Source: an uncultured Rhodopila sp.
GTDB lineage: Bacteria > Pseudomonadota > Alphaproteobacteria > Acetobacterales > Acetobacteraceae
Direction: 5' to 3'
DNA length: 64,000 nucleotides
NCBI GenBank assembly: GCA_903851415.1
Contig: CAINOE010000022.1
Location: 1 to 64,000 of the forward strand
The notes beneath the pieces were generated by a model. The model made no database searches, was not told where the DNA came from, and saw only the letters and a program-made list of their open reading frames with translations. Positions 17,368 to 25,248 of the stretch are shown piece by piece (the first letter of the stretch is position 1; every line of letters begins with the position of its first letter). The position numbers and the translations under genes are program-made.

Positions 17368-18441
17368 TCACTCGACCGCGCGAAGCGTCATTCTTGAATC
17401 GACCCTGACCGGCGGCTGGACAGGTCCAGTAAGTCCCCAAATGAGACTTTCCACCTCATCCGGCGGGAAATTAAGTTGTGTTGCTATTTCGTCCTTTGTC
17501 GTTCGTTCAGCCCACAGTTGGGCAAGCACTTTTTTCCAGACCGCAGACGTCTCGCGCTCAATCCCGACTTTTTCGGCAGTTCGATATCCGCGTCTTCCCA
17601 ACTCGATACAGGCAGATTTATAGCGCCAGTCACTTAATAGCCCGAGCGTATGCAGTCTGTATGCCATCGCCATTGCAGAAACACGCCATCGCTTCTTCGC
17701 TGCCAGGATGTCATCCACAGTGATGAACGAAGGCATCCGTGAGCGTACATCGGCGGCCGGCATCAGGAACGACGACCCAAAAGCATTTGCTTCCCGCTCA
17801 GCAATCGGAGAGCGTTGCGCTCCAACATGACGGTGAGCGACTAGATGGCAAAGCTCGTGGGCTGCGTCGAAGACGCTATGCTCAGCACTTTTGTAGGTGT
17901 TTAAGAAGACGTAGGGAGTCTCATCGCGCCAAAATGAAAAAGCGTCTACAGAAGCGGTTTGTTCAGAGAGAGAGAATACCTTAACCCCATTGACTTCAAG
18001 CAGCCCAATCATATTGCTGATTGGTTTTTCTCCCAATCCCCAATATTGTCGAAGTGTACGAGCGGCGACTTCCATATCCGTTTCATAACTTAGATCGATA
18101 AAATTCGGCTCGGGAAGCGAGAACTCACGACCTATCCAGTCGCCCAATTCGACACCGAGGGTGCCAGCAGCTATCGAGGCATCGCGTTCTCGCGCGCTCA
18201 TCTTCGTCAAATTGCGAAAGCTAACCGCGCTTGTATCAATCTCTTCTGGATCGTCACCCTCAAAGAATTCCACAGGATAACGAAGGGCCTTTGCAAGCCG
18301 GGAGATCGTTTCGGCATCAGGGGTTTCGCCATTTTCCACTCTGGAAATCGTGACGACAGAGAGGCCGGATCGCTCAGCGAGTCCTTTCCCGTTCAGTCCT
18401 CGCCGCTTTCTCGCGAGACTGAGGCGCTTGTGATTGAACAT
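17368..18441 (-). CDS. XRE regulator fused to ImmA/IrrE metallopeptidase
   Basis: A 357-residue two-domain protein. Residues 3-60 form a Cro/CI-type helix-turn-helix (LAERSGLSVVTISRVENG). Residues about 125-260 are an ImmA/IrrE-type zinc peptidase with HELCH (195-199) and the downstream EREANAFGSSFLMP segment supplying the third ligand region. A C-terminal part of about 100 residues is less conserved. Proteins of this type sense a signal and cleave a repressor, or act as the antitoxin-like partner in two-gene modules. It starts three bases after the stop of an unknown 209-residue gene, forming a tight operon, and would be the natural ligand for the operator at 19084-19132. Confidence 0.88.
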   Translation of the reverse strand: MFNHKRLSLARKRRGLNGKGLAERSGLSVVTISRVENGETPDAETISRLAKALRYPVEFFEGDDPEEIDTSAVSFRNLTKMSARERDASIAAGTLGVELGDWIGREFSLPEPNFIDLSYETDMEVAARTLRQYWGLGEKPISNMIGLLEVNGVKVFSLSEQTASVDAFSFWRDETPYVFLNTYKSAEHSVFDAAHELCHLVAHRHVGAQRSPIAEREANAFGSSFLMPAADVRSRMPSFITVDDILAAKKRWRVSAMAMAYRLHTLGLLSDWRYKSACIELGRRGYRTAEKVGIERETSAVWKKVLAQLWAERTTKDEIATQLNFPPDEVESLIWGLTGPVQPPVRVDSRMTLRAVE

Positions 18442-18444
18442 GAC

Positions 18445-19074
18445 TTAGCTAGCCTTGCGCAGAACCTGCGGATCAAAATCCATGGGTGTTTCGTCCTCAT
18501 CGAACGAACGAGATGCACCGTCGAAATCATCTCCGCTCGACAAATAAATACGATCAATAAACGCGGAAAATGTTTGATATTTCACCACGGGGCGCGAAAG
18601 CTCGACAGCCCCTTGTTCATCGACCATCAGGTAATAAAAGGCATAAGGGGACGTAGGAGCCTCTGCAAACGCGGGAAGATCGTCAAATAGCCCCTTACCC
18701 TGACTTACTTTCTCCGCGCCGCTTCCCTTCTTCGATCTGGGCACGGGGTTATGCATATCGTTACACGCGAGATCAACGTTAACAAAGCTCAAGATCACGT
18801 TCTTTGCATCGTTGCGAACGGCTTCGATGCCGTTTGGGCGATCTTGCCTCCAATGTTCGCCAACTAACTCATCCCGAAGGCCGTATATTCCACCATGATA
18901 GGAGAATGTGCCGGCAGCGTTGGCGGCGTGATAACCCGTTGCGTCGGCAGCGGCGCCAAGCGCCATTGTCCGCACCTTCAGAAGCTTTGCCCTGGTCAGA
19001 TTGAGCCGCGCCAGTTCGGGATCGACCTCCCAAGGCTCCTTTAGAATCCGCGTTAGAATTTTAGGGACGGCCAC
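18445..19074 (-). CDS. Unknown protein, first gene of the ImmA module
   Basis: A 209-residue soluble protein beginning at GTG (MAVPKILTRI) with a CAGGAG ribosome-binding site that partly overlaps the right side of the operator palindrome. It has a charged N-terminal helical region, a central segment with KNVILSFVNVDLACNDMHNP, and an acidic C-terminus (SFDEDETPMDFDPQ). No family, signal peptide or membrane helix is recognised. Pairing with an XRE-ImmA gene under a palindromic operator is the layout of toxin-antitoxin or phage-response modules, so this could be the effector or the protein that the peptidase acts on. Base composition is clearly less GC-rich than in the core genes. Confidence 0.75.
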   Translation of the reverse strand: MAVPKILTRILKEPWEVDPELARLNLTRAKLLKVRTMALGAAADATGYHAANAAGTFSYHGGIYGLRDELVGEHWRQDRPNGIEAVRNDAKNVILSFVNVDLACNDMHNPVPRSKKGSGAEKVSQGKGLFDDLPAFAEAPTSPYAFYYLMVDEQGAVELSRPVVKYQTFSAFIDRIYLSSGDDFDGASRSFDEDETPMDFDPQVLRKAS

Positions 19075-19083
19075 TACATGCTC

Positions 19084-19132
19084 CTGATAAGATTTTCACC
19101 CATACCGTAGGGTCGAAAATCTTATCAGTCAA
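19084..19132 (-). promoter_or_regulatory. Palindromic operator and promoter of the ImmA module
   Basis: A perfect 14-bp inverted repeat, CTGATAAGATTTTC (19084-19097) and GAAAATCTTATCAG (19115-19128), is extended inward by ACCC and GGGT. Minus-strand TTGACT (19127-19132) and a weak -10 TACGGT (19104-19109) are 17 bases apart, so the arms bracket the -10 region. This is the geometry of an autorepressed XRE operon. It could also form a strong stem that terminates the upstream 75-residue gene, whose stop codon touches it. Confidence 0.65.
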
Positions 19133-19356
19133 CTATTTTTTTCCCACCGCTTCGCCGCCGCCTTCCGAGCAATCTCCGCCCGCCGCTCCGGCGCCATAGC
19201 CGAGGCGCGGGCCGCTCCGCCCTTCTTCCCCATCGCCGCCGCGCCAGCGTCCTTCCCGTCGTCAACCGCGTCGGGAGCCTGGCCGGTCATGATGTCCACC
19301 ATCAGCTTGCCGAGTTGGACGGGATCGCGGGGGCGGGGGGTGCGTTTGGTTGCCAT
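19129..19356 (-). CDS. Small basic KGG-type hypothetical protein
   Basis: A 75-residue protein, MATKRTPRPRDPVQLGKLMVDIMTG and onward, with a C-terminal half rich in Ala, Lys and Arg (GKKGGAARASAMAPERRAEIARKAAAKRWEK). This pattern recurs in small proteins of many proteobacteria, often beside accessory genes, and may bind nucleic acid, but nothing is established. Its stop codon abuts the operator palindrome of the ImmA module. It is the last cargo gene before the right end of the element. Confidence 0.6.
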   Translation of the reverse strand: MATKRTPRPRDPVQLGKLMVDIMTGQAPDAVDDGKDAGAAAMGKKGGAARASAMAPERRAEIARKAAAKRWEKNS

Positions 19357-19422
19357 GCGTGAGAGTATGCCATGATGCGGGCGGGGTTGCACGTCTGGCA
19401 GATAGGAAAGGAATCTAGCCGA

Positions 19423-19442
19423 TTTCAAACTGACCCACTACC
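19423..19442 (-). repeat. Right terminal inverted repeat
   Basis: TTTCAAACTGACCCACTACC, the complement of 15645-15664 with one mismatch. It marks the right end of the mobile element. Confidence 0.8.
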
Positions 19443-19450
19443 GGGCATGG
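19443..19450. repeat. Right target-site duplication of the 3.8-kb element
   Basis: GGGCATGG, identical to 15637-15644 at the other border. The fusion gene starts about 75 bases further on. Confidence 0.85.
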
Positions 19451-19525
19451 CTGCGCGTGGCGGGAAGTCGACTGTTGCGGTATCTTTCGGCTCCGGAGGC
19501 TGATTTTCTTTTTCGGGAATGCAGA

Positions 19526-20779
19526 ATGGCCGGCGTGCGGACTAGCCAGACACACCCGCTTCAGATCGCGGACGTGCGTGCAAGCCCCTCGCATGGGCGG
19601 ATCGGGATCACGTTCTGTCCCGGCAAGCATGACAATGCCGCGGCAACCGGGGCCTGGGCGCGCGATCTTGCGGCGGATCTCGGCGTCATCAACGCATGGG
19701 GCGCGCGTCTGGTGCTGACGCTGGTCGAGCCAGCCGAACTCGTTGCGCTCAAGGTGCCCAATCTCGGCGCGGAAATCCGAGGCATGGGGCTCGATTGGCG
19801 ACATTTGCCCATCGCGGATTACTCTGTTCCGGCCGAGGCATTCGAGAAGCAATGGGAGACGCATGGCCGGGACATCCGCGCGCTGCTGCGCAGCGGCGCC
19901 GATGTGCTTGTGCATTGCAAGGGCGGCCTTGGCCGGGCCGGCATGATGGCCGCCCGGCTTCTCGTCGAATTGGGCATGGCACCCGACCAGGCCATCCGGG
20001 ACGTTCGCCGGGCGCGCAAAGGCGCGATCGAGACACCGGCGCAGCTCGCGCTGGTCCGGCGGACGAAAGCCATCCTCGCCCTGGATGCCCCCGGGGATCC
20101 CCTGGTCATCGACACGGCGACGATGCAGAAGGTCGGCCGGCAGATGGGAACCAATCCGGGTGGCGTCTATCAGGACGAGAACGGCCGGCGGTTCTACGTG
20201 AAGTCGCTGGAATCGCCCGCGCACGCGCGCAACGAGATCATTGCGGCGAAACTCTATCAACTGGCCGGGGCGCCGACGCTGACCTATGTGAATGCGAAGC
20301 AGCCAAACCAGATCGCGACCGATTTTATCGAGCTTGAGAAGAAGCGGATATCGCAACTCAGCGGCAACGAGCGCAGACAGGCGCAGCACTGGCTCGGTGT
20401 GCACGCATGGACAGCCAACTGGGATGCAGCCGGATTCGACGGCGATAATCAGGGCGTCGCCAAAGGGGTGGTCATAACGCTCGACGTCGGGGGCGCGATG
20501 GAGTTTCGGGCGCAGGGAGACCCGAAGGGCAAAGCCTTCGGCGCGTGCGTCCGCGAGATCGACACGCTGCGCAACGATGCCGACAATCCTCACGCGACAC
20601 GGCTTTTCGGCGACATGACCGCTGCCGAGATCGATAAGGCTGTCGCAGTGGTGACGCGCATTCCCGACGCCGAGATACGGAAAGTCATCGCCGGGAATGG
20701 CGGCAGCAGCGCGCTTGCGGAAAAGATGATCGCGCGCAAGACCGATATGGCAGAGCGTTCAACCCGGGCAAACCGGTAG
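19526..20779 (+). CDS. Dual-specificity-phosphatase / kinase-like fusion protein
   Basis: A 417-residue two-domain protein. Residues about 10-185 form a cysteine phosphatase of the dual-specificity type: general acid in HLPIADYSVP (Asp98) and the CX5R loop VHCKGGLGRAGM (Cys131, Arg137). Residues about 200-350 have the order of motifs seen in HipA- or PI3K-like kinases: GGVYQDENGRRFYVK (glycine strand and Lys226), ARNEIIAAKLY (Glu237), HAWTANWDAAGFDGDN (Asn298, Asp300, Asn308) and ITLDVGGAMEFR (Asp320). It is not a match I can name with certainty. The ATG at 19526 is preferred; a GTG at 19457 would add 23 residues. The gene starts 75 bases from the right end of the transposon, which may have altered its promoter. 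Confidence 0.72.
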   Translation: MAGVRTSQTHPLQIADVRASPSHGRIGITFCPGKHDNAAATGAWARDLAADLGVINAWGARLVLTLVEPAELVALKVPNLGAEIRGMGLDWRHLPIADYSVPAEAFEKQWETHGRDIRALLRSGADVLVHCKGGLGRAGMMAARLLVELGMAPDQAIRDVRRARKGAIETPAQLALVRRTKAILALDAPGDPLVIDTATMQKVGRQMGTNPGGVYQDENGRRFYVKSLESPAHARNEIIAAKLYQLAGAPTLTYVNAKQPNQIATDFIELEKKRISQLSGNERRQAQHWLGVHAWTANWDAAGFDGDNQGVAKGVVITLDVGGAMEFRAQGDPKGKAFGACVREIDTLRNDADNPHATRLFGDMTAAEIDKAVAVVTRIPDAEIRKVIAGNGGSSALAEKMIARKTDMAERSTRANR

Positions 20780-20917
20780 CTCTGCTATCGAGTTCACGGA
20801 CCCTCCATTATGTGCGCGGACCGGCGATCAGTGGGACGCCGGCCGGCACCGGGGCGCTGCGCATCCAACCGGAGGCTGAAACCGGGCGCGGAGCAGACCA
20901 TGGCCGCGACCGGGCAT

Positions 20918-21631
20918 TCAACTCCGCGCAAGCGGCAGAACCGGCGGCGGATTGGCTTCCACATGCTCAAGCCAACCCTTGGTCGCCGCGAAACGGATGA
21001 CCTCGACCCGACTCTTGAAGCCCAATTTTTCCATGGCCCGCGCTTTGTAGGTGTCCACCGATTTCACCGCGATCTCCAGCATGGCGGCGATGGCTTTGTT
21101 GCTGTGACCAAGTGCGGCGAGGCGCAGCACGTCGACCTCTCGGGCGCTGAGCTCCGCGATCGCGCCCGCCAGCGACTTTCCCGGCAGAAGCGCGGCTTTT
21201 CGGCCGATCGCACGACCGGCGATCGCCGGGTCCAGATAGACGTCACCGGCCGACACGGCGTGAATGCCGCGGCGAAGCTCCTCCGGGGCCGATCGCTTGA
21301 GCACATAGCCCGCAACGCCCAAAGCCAGCAGCTTGCGGAGGTAGCCGTCGTCCTCATGCACCGTCAGGATCAGGATCCGGCACGCCGGGCAGGCGGCGAG
21401 AAGTTTTCGGGAAACCTCAATGCCGTTCAGTCCGGGCATCGACAGGTCGAGGACGGCAACGTCAGGCTTCAAATCAGTAGCCCTTGCCAGCGCGGTCGGG
21501 CCGTCCCGCGCTTCGCCGACCAACTCGAGCGCAGGGTCCGCAGATACCAGCGCCTTTATTCCATCCAGTATGAGAGGATGGTCGTCGGCCACAAAAACCC
21601 GCAACCGGGCGAGAGTTGCGAGATTCATCAC
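20918..21631 (-). CDS. NarL/FixJ-type response regulator
   Basis: A 237-residue DNA-binding response regulator. The receiver domain (residues about 10-125) has the acidic pair in VADDHP, the phosphoryl acceptor in AVLDLSMPG (Asp62) and the conserved lysine in GYVLKRS. The output domain (about 160-225) is a LuxR-type helix-turn-helix: LSAREVDVLRLAALGHSNKAIAAML then VKSVDTYKARAMEKLG. Its ATG overlaps the stop of the bacteriophytochrome kinase by four bases, so the two are a translationally coupled light-responsive two-component pair. Target genes are unknown. Confidence 0.93.
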   Translation of the reverse strand: MMNLATLARLRVFVADDHPLILDGIKALVSADPALELVGEARDGPTALARATDLKPDVAVLDLSMPGLNGIEVSRKLLAACPACRILILTVHEDDGYLRKLLALGVAGYVLKRSAPEELRRGIHAVSAGDVYLDPAIAGRAIGRKAALLPGKSLAGAIAELSAREVDVLRLAALGHSNKAIAAMLEIAVKSVDTYKARAMEKLGFKSRVEVIRFAATKGWLEHVEANPPPVLPLARS

Positions 21632-23943
21632 GCCAGCGGGATATTGATGAAGAGGGTCGTGCCCTTGCCGGGGACCGATTCGATCTCAAGCGAACCGTTT
21701 ACGAGTGTCAGGCGTTCCCGCATCCCGAGCAGGCCCAGGCGCTTCGTGGGCAACTCGGAGGCCGCGGCATTGCCGGGGTCAAAGCCGCGGCCGTTGTCCT
21801 CAATGATCATGGTGACGAGCTGCTCCGTGGTGCCGAGAGCCACGCCTACCTCGGTCGCCGCTGCATGGCGTATAACATTCGTCAGCGCCTCCTGAAGGAC
21901 CCTATACAGCGCCGTCTCGATCTCCGGCTGCAAACGCCTGCCCTCCAGGGTCAGGTGCAGATCAACCTGGATGCCCGTGCGCTCGCTCCAGGTTTCGGTC
22001 AGGTTCTGGATCGCGGTCTGGATGCCGAGGTCGTCCAGCACGGTGGGCCGGATCTCCCAGGCCAATCGGTTCAGATCGCGGCCAAACTCCAAGACCAGAG
22101 CCTTCAATCCGGTCAGCCGCTGGGCGAACTGTTCAACGCCGGCGGACGAATGATCGACGCCGTCGAGGCCGAGCCGCAGCAGGGCCAGAGACTGTCCCAG
22201 CGTATCGTGCAGTTCGCGGGCGACACGCATCCGTTCGGCTTCCTGATCCGCCACCGTTCGGCGCAGCACCTGCGACAGGTCAGCTTCGAGCGCAGCGCGG
22301 CGGTCGCTTTCCTCCTTCAGGGCCTCGGCGGTGGTCCGCCATTCTTCCAGCCGAAAATCCAATTGCCTGACGAGTGCTTCCTGCTCCTGCCGCGCCACCT
22401 CGCGCTCGCGCGCCATTTGTTCAATGCGCCGCAGCACGACCTCATGCAATGACATGCGGAGCCGGTGGGCAGCGTCAACCTCGATGTCCAGCCAGGGAGA
22501 CGCATGCAGTTTTACGGATTCGGTCCAGGCGGCGAAACTTTGGCGGGGCGTCAGGGTTAGACCTTCCGGTCCGGCTTCCGCGGCCTTTGCCGGATTGCCG
22601 GCCCATGTCACGGCCTTGCTGATCTCCGGACGGAACCACAGGACGTAATCGCGCGGCGTCCTGGAAACGGACAGCGCAAGCAGCCCGCTGGCCACATCGG
22701 CGAAGTCACGCGCCGGCGGGTATAGCGCGGTGAGGCAGTCTGTCTGGAAAACGCCCTCGTTGACGGTCTCGTTCAGCCAGGCCACCAGCCCCTCGATCTG
22801 TTCAGGCGCCGGCGCGACGCCGCTGGCGCTGAAGCGGCCATCGGTCCATAGGCCGACGCCCGTGGCCGGGATGAAGTCCAGCAGGTTCGGCCGGTACCGG
22901 ATGAGCCCGTCGGCGAGGTTGGGCTCGTGGCTCATCCGCGCCACGATCGCATCATACAGATGCGCTGAGTCCAGTTGCGCCTGAAGGCGTTCCTCGGCGA
23001 TCTTCAACTCGAGGTGGGAGGAGACTATTTCGATAAACAGTTCGCACGCATCGCGCAGCCGGTGCGGCAGGTAGCGGGGCGCCGCATGATGGCACGCAAC
23101 CAGGCCCCAGAGCTTGCCGCCCACTATGAGAGACAACGAAAAGGAGGCAACGACTCCCATGTTGGCCAGATACTGGCGGTGAATGGGAGAAACGCTCCGC
23201 AGCAGGCTATGGCTCAGATCGAGCGGCCGGCCGGTCAGGGGATTGAGCGGCGGGGTGATTGCGGCGGGCGCATAGCGGGCGTCGGGGATGTGCCGGATCC
23301 AGTTTGCCAGATACAGCGCCCGAGCCTGCTTCGGGATGTCGCTCGCCGGATAATGCAGGCCGAGGAACGTATCAACGTCCGGCCCCCGCGCCTCCGCCAC
23401 CACCAGGCCGCTGCCATTCGGTGAGAAGCGGTACACCATGACCCGATCGAATCCGGTCGCGTTCCGCACTTCCGTCGCGAGCCCGTCACACGCCAGCTGA
23501 AGCGATCCCTGGCTTTGCACGCGGCGGACCATGGATTGAACCAGGGCCATCGCATCGTCGGGGTTCGGGTTGCGCCGCGGATCGAACTCCAGGACCGGCA
23601 ATCCGTTGCTGAGGTGGGTGACGACATCGGTGGTCCCGCCGTCTTTCGTCTCGTGGACGAAAGCATGAACCGCCCGGGCCAACGGCCGATCGGCTTCGAG
23701 GAGGTCACGCAGGCGGTCCTGCTGTTGGGACGACAGGACCATCGCCACGCGTCCACCCAAAAGGGTTGTGGCTGCCGCACCCAGGAGCCCGGCCGTATCG
23801 CCGCCGGCCTGGACGATGCGCAGGCTGTCCGGGTCCAGCGTCAGCAAGGCGCCATGCGGCTGGATCGACCCCGGTATGTGGATCGGTTCGTGATCGCAAT
23901 TCGTCAGGTCGGTTGCGCCGAAGTCGATTGCCGGTTCTGGCAT
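21628..23943 (-). CDS. Bacteriophytochrome histidine kinase
   Basis: A 771-residue red/far-red light sensor. The PAS domain carries the biliverdin-attachment cysteine in LTNCDHEPIHIPGSIQPHG (Cys16). The GAF domain has PASDIPKQARALY and SPIHRQYLANMGV, and the PHY domain has the tongue motif LTPRQSFAAW. After a coiled-coil linker (about 520-570) comes a HisKA_3-type dimerisation domain with ARELHDTLGQSL (His579) and an HATPase with the N box EALTNVIRHA and DNGRGF. The NarX-like kinase core matches the NarL-type regulator encoded next to it. No heme oxygenase gene, which makes biliverdin, is adjacent. The start at 23943 gives the normal PAS N-terminus. Confidence 0.93.
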   Translation of the reverse strand: MPEPAIDFGATDLTNCDHEPIHIPGSIQPHGALLTLDPDSLRIVQAGGDTAGLLGAAATTLLGGRVAMVLSSQQQDRLRDLLEADRPLARAVHAFVHETKDGGTTDVVTHLSNGLPVLEFDPRRNPNPDDAMALVQSMVRRVQSQGSLQLACDGLATEVRNATGFDRVMVYRFSPNGSGLVVAEARGPDVDTFLGLHYPASDIPKQARALYLANWIRHIPDARYAPAAITPPLNPLTGRPLDLSHSLLRSVSPIHRQYLANMGVVASFSLSLIVGGKLWGLVACHHAAPRYLPHRLRDACELFIEIVSSHLELKIAEERLQAQLDSAHLYDAIVARMSHEPNLADGLIRYRPNLLDFIPATGVGLWTDGRFSASGVAPAPEQIEGLVAWLNETVNEGVFQTDCLTALYPPARDFADVASGLLALSVSRTPRDYVLWFRPEISKAVTWAGNPAKAAEAGPEGLTLTPRQSFAAWTESVKLHASPWLDIEVDAAHRLRMSLHEVVLRRIEQMAREREVARQEQEALVRQLDFRLEEWRTTAEALKEESDRRAALEADLSQVLRRTVADQEAERMRVARELHDTLGQSLALLRLGLDGVDHSSAGVEQFAQRLTGLKALVLEFGRDLNRLAWEIRPTVLDDLGIQTAIQNLTETWSERTGIQVDLHLTLEGRRLQPEIETALYRVLQEALTNVIRHAAATEVGVALGTTEQLVTMIIEDNGRGFDPGNAAASELPTKRLGLLGMRERLTLVNGSLEIESVPGKGTTLFINIPLA

Positions 23944-24012
23944 TGTAAATGCACGGCCAAAATATTCCTGCGGTGGGCCGGAGGAAGGGTTGCGAGCGCG
24001 ATATCCCCACAC

Positions 24013-24648
24013 GATCGAGGTTTATCCCTGATCAGCGCAGCGGGCAACTCATTGGCGCCGGGCGGCCGCCGGCATGCCGAATTCAACCTGGAATCGGTTG
24101 ATCTGTAGGTCAACTGACGGACAGGAAACAGATGCAAAGGCAAGTCACCTATAGAAAACTCTAAAACCGGCGCTATAAAGGCGGTCAAGGGCGCTCTTGT
24201 CGTTCGAAATAGCGGGATCCGATGACGATCCTTCCTTCAGTTCGATGCGGGTGATCCCGGGAATTGCGACGGAACGCCTTGTTGCGGGATGCCGTATTTC
24301 TCGTGTCGAAGACATGCTGAGGAAGGCAACCGATCCAGCGGACATTCGTATCATGGAATGATTGTCGATGGAGGAGAAGCAAACGTTCCACGCAACCGCT
24401 ATCCCTGCGGCAGGACGGAAATGCTTTGGAGTGCCATGGTGCATGATCTGAATTGGCGGGAAGACGCAGAGGGCGCGCTCGTTGCGGCCATTGGGTGCCG
24501 CAGCGTTGGTGTACAGCCAGCCGGGATGCGACTCTTTGGAACGCTGAAGTAACCCGGCTTTTCACGTCATGGGCGCTGCCGGGAAGGCGATGCAAGCCGG
24601 GCACGGGATTTGCCCGAATTTGATCGACGGACACAGAGGATGCACAGC
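24013..24648. other. Intergenic region upstream of the phytochrome gene
   Basis: About 630 bases between the divergent phytochrome and XRE genes, less GC-rich than neighbouring coding DNA. Short open frames occur on both strands, the best being 24289-24552 on the plus strand (87 codons, ending MLWSAMVHDLNWRED and onward). It has no clear ribosome-binding site and no family resemblance, so it is not called as a gene. The promoters of both flanking genes should lie here. Confidence 0.3.
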
Positions 24649-25041
24649 ATGAACCAGGGGTATTCAGAAACGATGACCGACGACGGCGTCGGCGTTCAGC
24701 AGCAGGATGCCGCATGGCTGACACCGCGCGACAAGCAGATCGGCTCCCACATCCGGCGGCGGCGCGTACAGATGGGAATGTCGCGGTCGAGGCTGGCCCT
24801 GGCCTTGGGCATCAGCGAGAATCAGGTCGAGGCTTATGAGCTGGGCCGGATCTGGCTTGGCGCGACGCGTTTGTTCAAGATCGCCGATATTCTCGGTGTC
24901 GATCTTGCTTTTTTCTATGCGGAGATACCTGGCGGCGCGGCGCGTGATCCCGGGGCCGCCGGGCAGGCAGCCGGCATCGCCGGCGACCCCTGTTTGGTTG
25001 CCGTCGAAGGAGGCCGCTACTTCGGCGGCGCCAGGGGCTGA
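24649..25041 (+). CDS. XRE family transcriptional regulator
   Basis: A 130-residue DNA-binding protein. Residues about 25-85 are a Cro/CI-type helix-turn-helix with KQIGSHIRRRRVQMGMSRSR, ALGISENQVEAYELGRIW and a closing KIADILGVDLAFFYA. The N- and C-terminal tails are low in complexity and Gly/Ala-rich, with no second domain. AGAGGA sits eight bases before the ATG at 24649. The domain resembles the solitary XRE regulators common in alphaproteobacteria; targets are unknown. Confidence 0.85.
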   Translation: MNQGYSETMTDDGVGVQQQDAAWLTPRDKQIGSHIRRRRVQMGMSRSRLALALGISENQVEAYELGRIWLGATRLFKIADILGVDLAFFYAEIPGGAARDPGAAGQAAGIAGDPCLVAVEGGRYFGGARG

Positions 25042-25248
25042 ACGAATCGGTTGCCGCCGGGATGCGGCAGCCGGTGCAGCCGGGAATAACGGTCAGGACG
25101 AACTTTCCGCAGTCCGAATTGACGGCCCCGCTCGATACCGCACGGATGGCGCTGTCGATGATCAACCTGGCCCTGACCGACGGTGGCGAGGGCACGGACG
25201 AGAAATAATCATGCGCCGATAGTCGCATCGGGTTTCTACCCGGAGACG

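Larger units (their letters stand above)
15645..19442. mobile_element. 3.8-kb transposon-like element with cargo genes
   Basis: The segment is bounded by 20-bp terminal inverted repeats, GGTAGTGGGTCAGTATGAAA at the left and its complement with one mismatch at 19423-19442, and flanked by the 8-bp direct repeat GGGCATGG. Inside are a small gene with two hairpins, a DUF3892 gene, an IS1-like transposase, an XRE-ImmA/IrrE gene, an unknown 209-residue gene and a 75-residue gene. The cargo is visibly less GC-rich than the surroundings, most clearly at 17.4-19.1 kb. IS1 elements normally make 8-9 bp duplications and IS1595-type elements 8 bp, so the encoded DDE transposase could be the mobiliser, although IS1 itself is under 1 kb and carries no cargo. 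Joining the two flanks restores one copy of the target sequence. Confidence 0.8.

Noticed and set aside
19415-20593. A 392-codon minus-strand open frame opposite the phosphatase-kinase gene
   Set aside because: No motif or start signal, and it crosses the right border of the transposon. The plus-strand product has catalytic motifs in the right order.
24289-24552. An 87-codon plus-strand frame between the phytochrome and XRE genes
   Set aside because: No ribosome-binding site or family; kept as a note in the intergenic entry.
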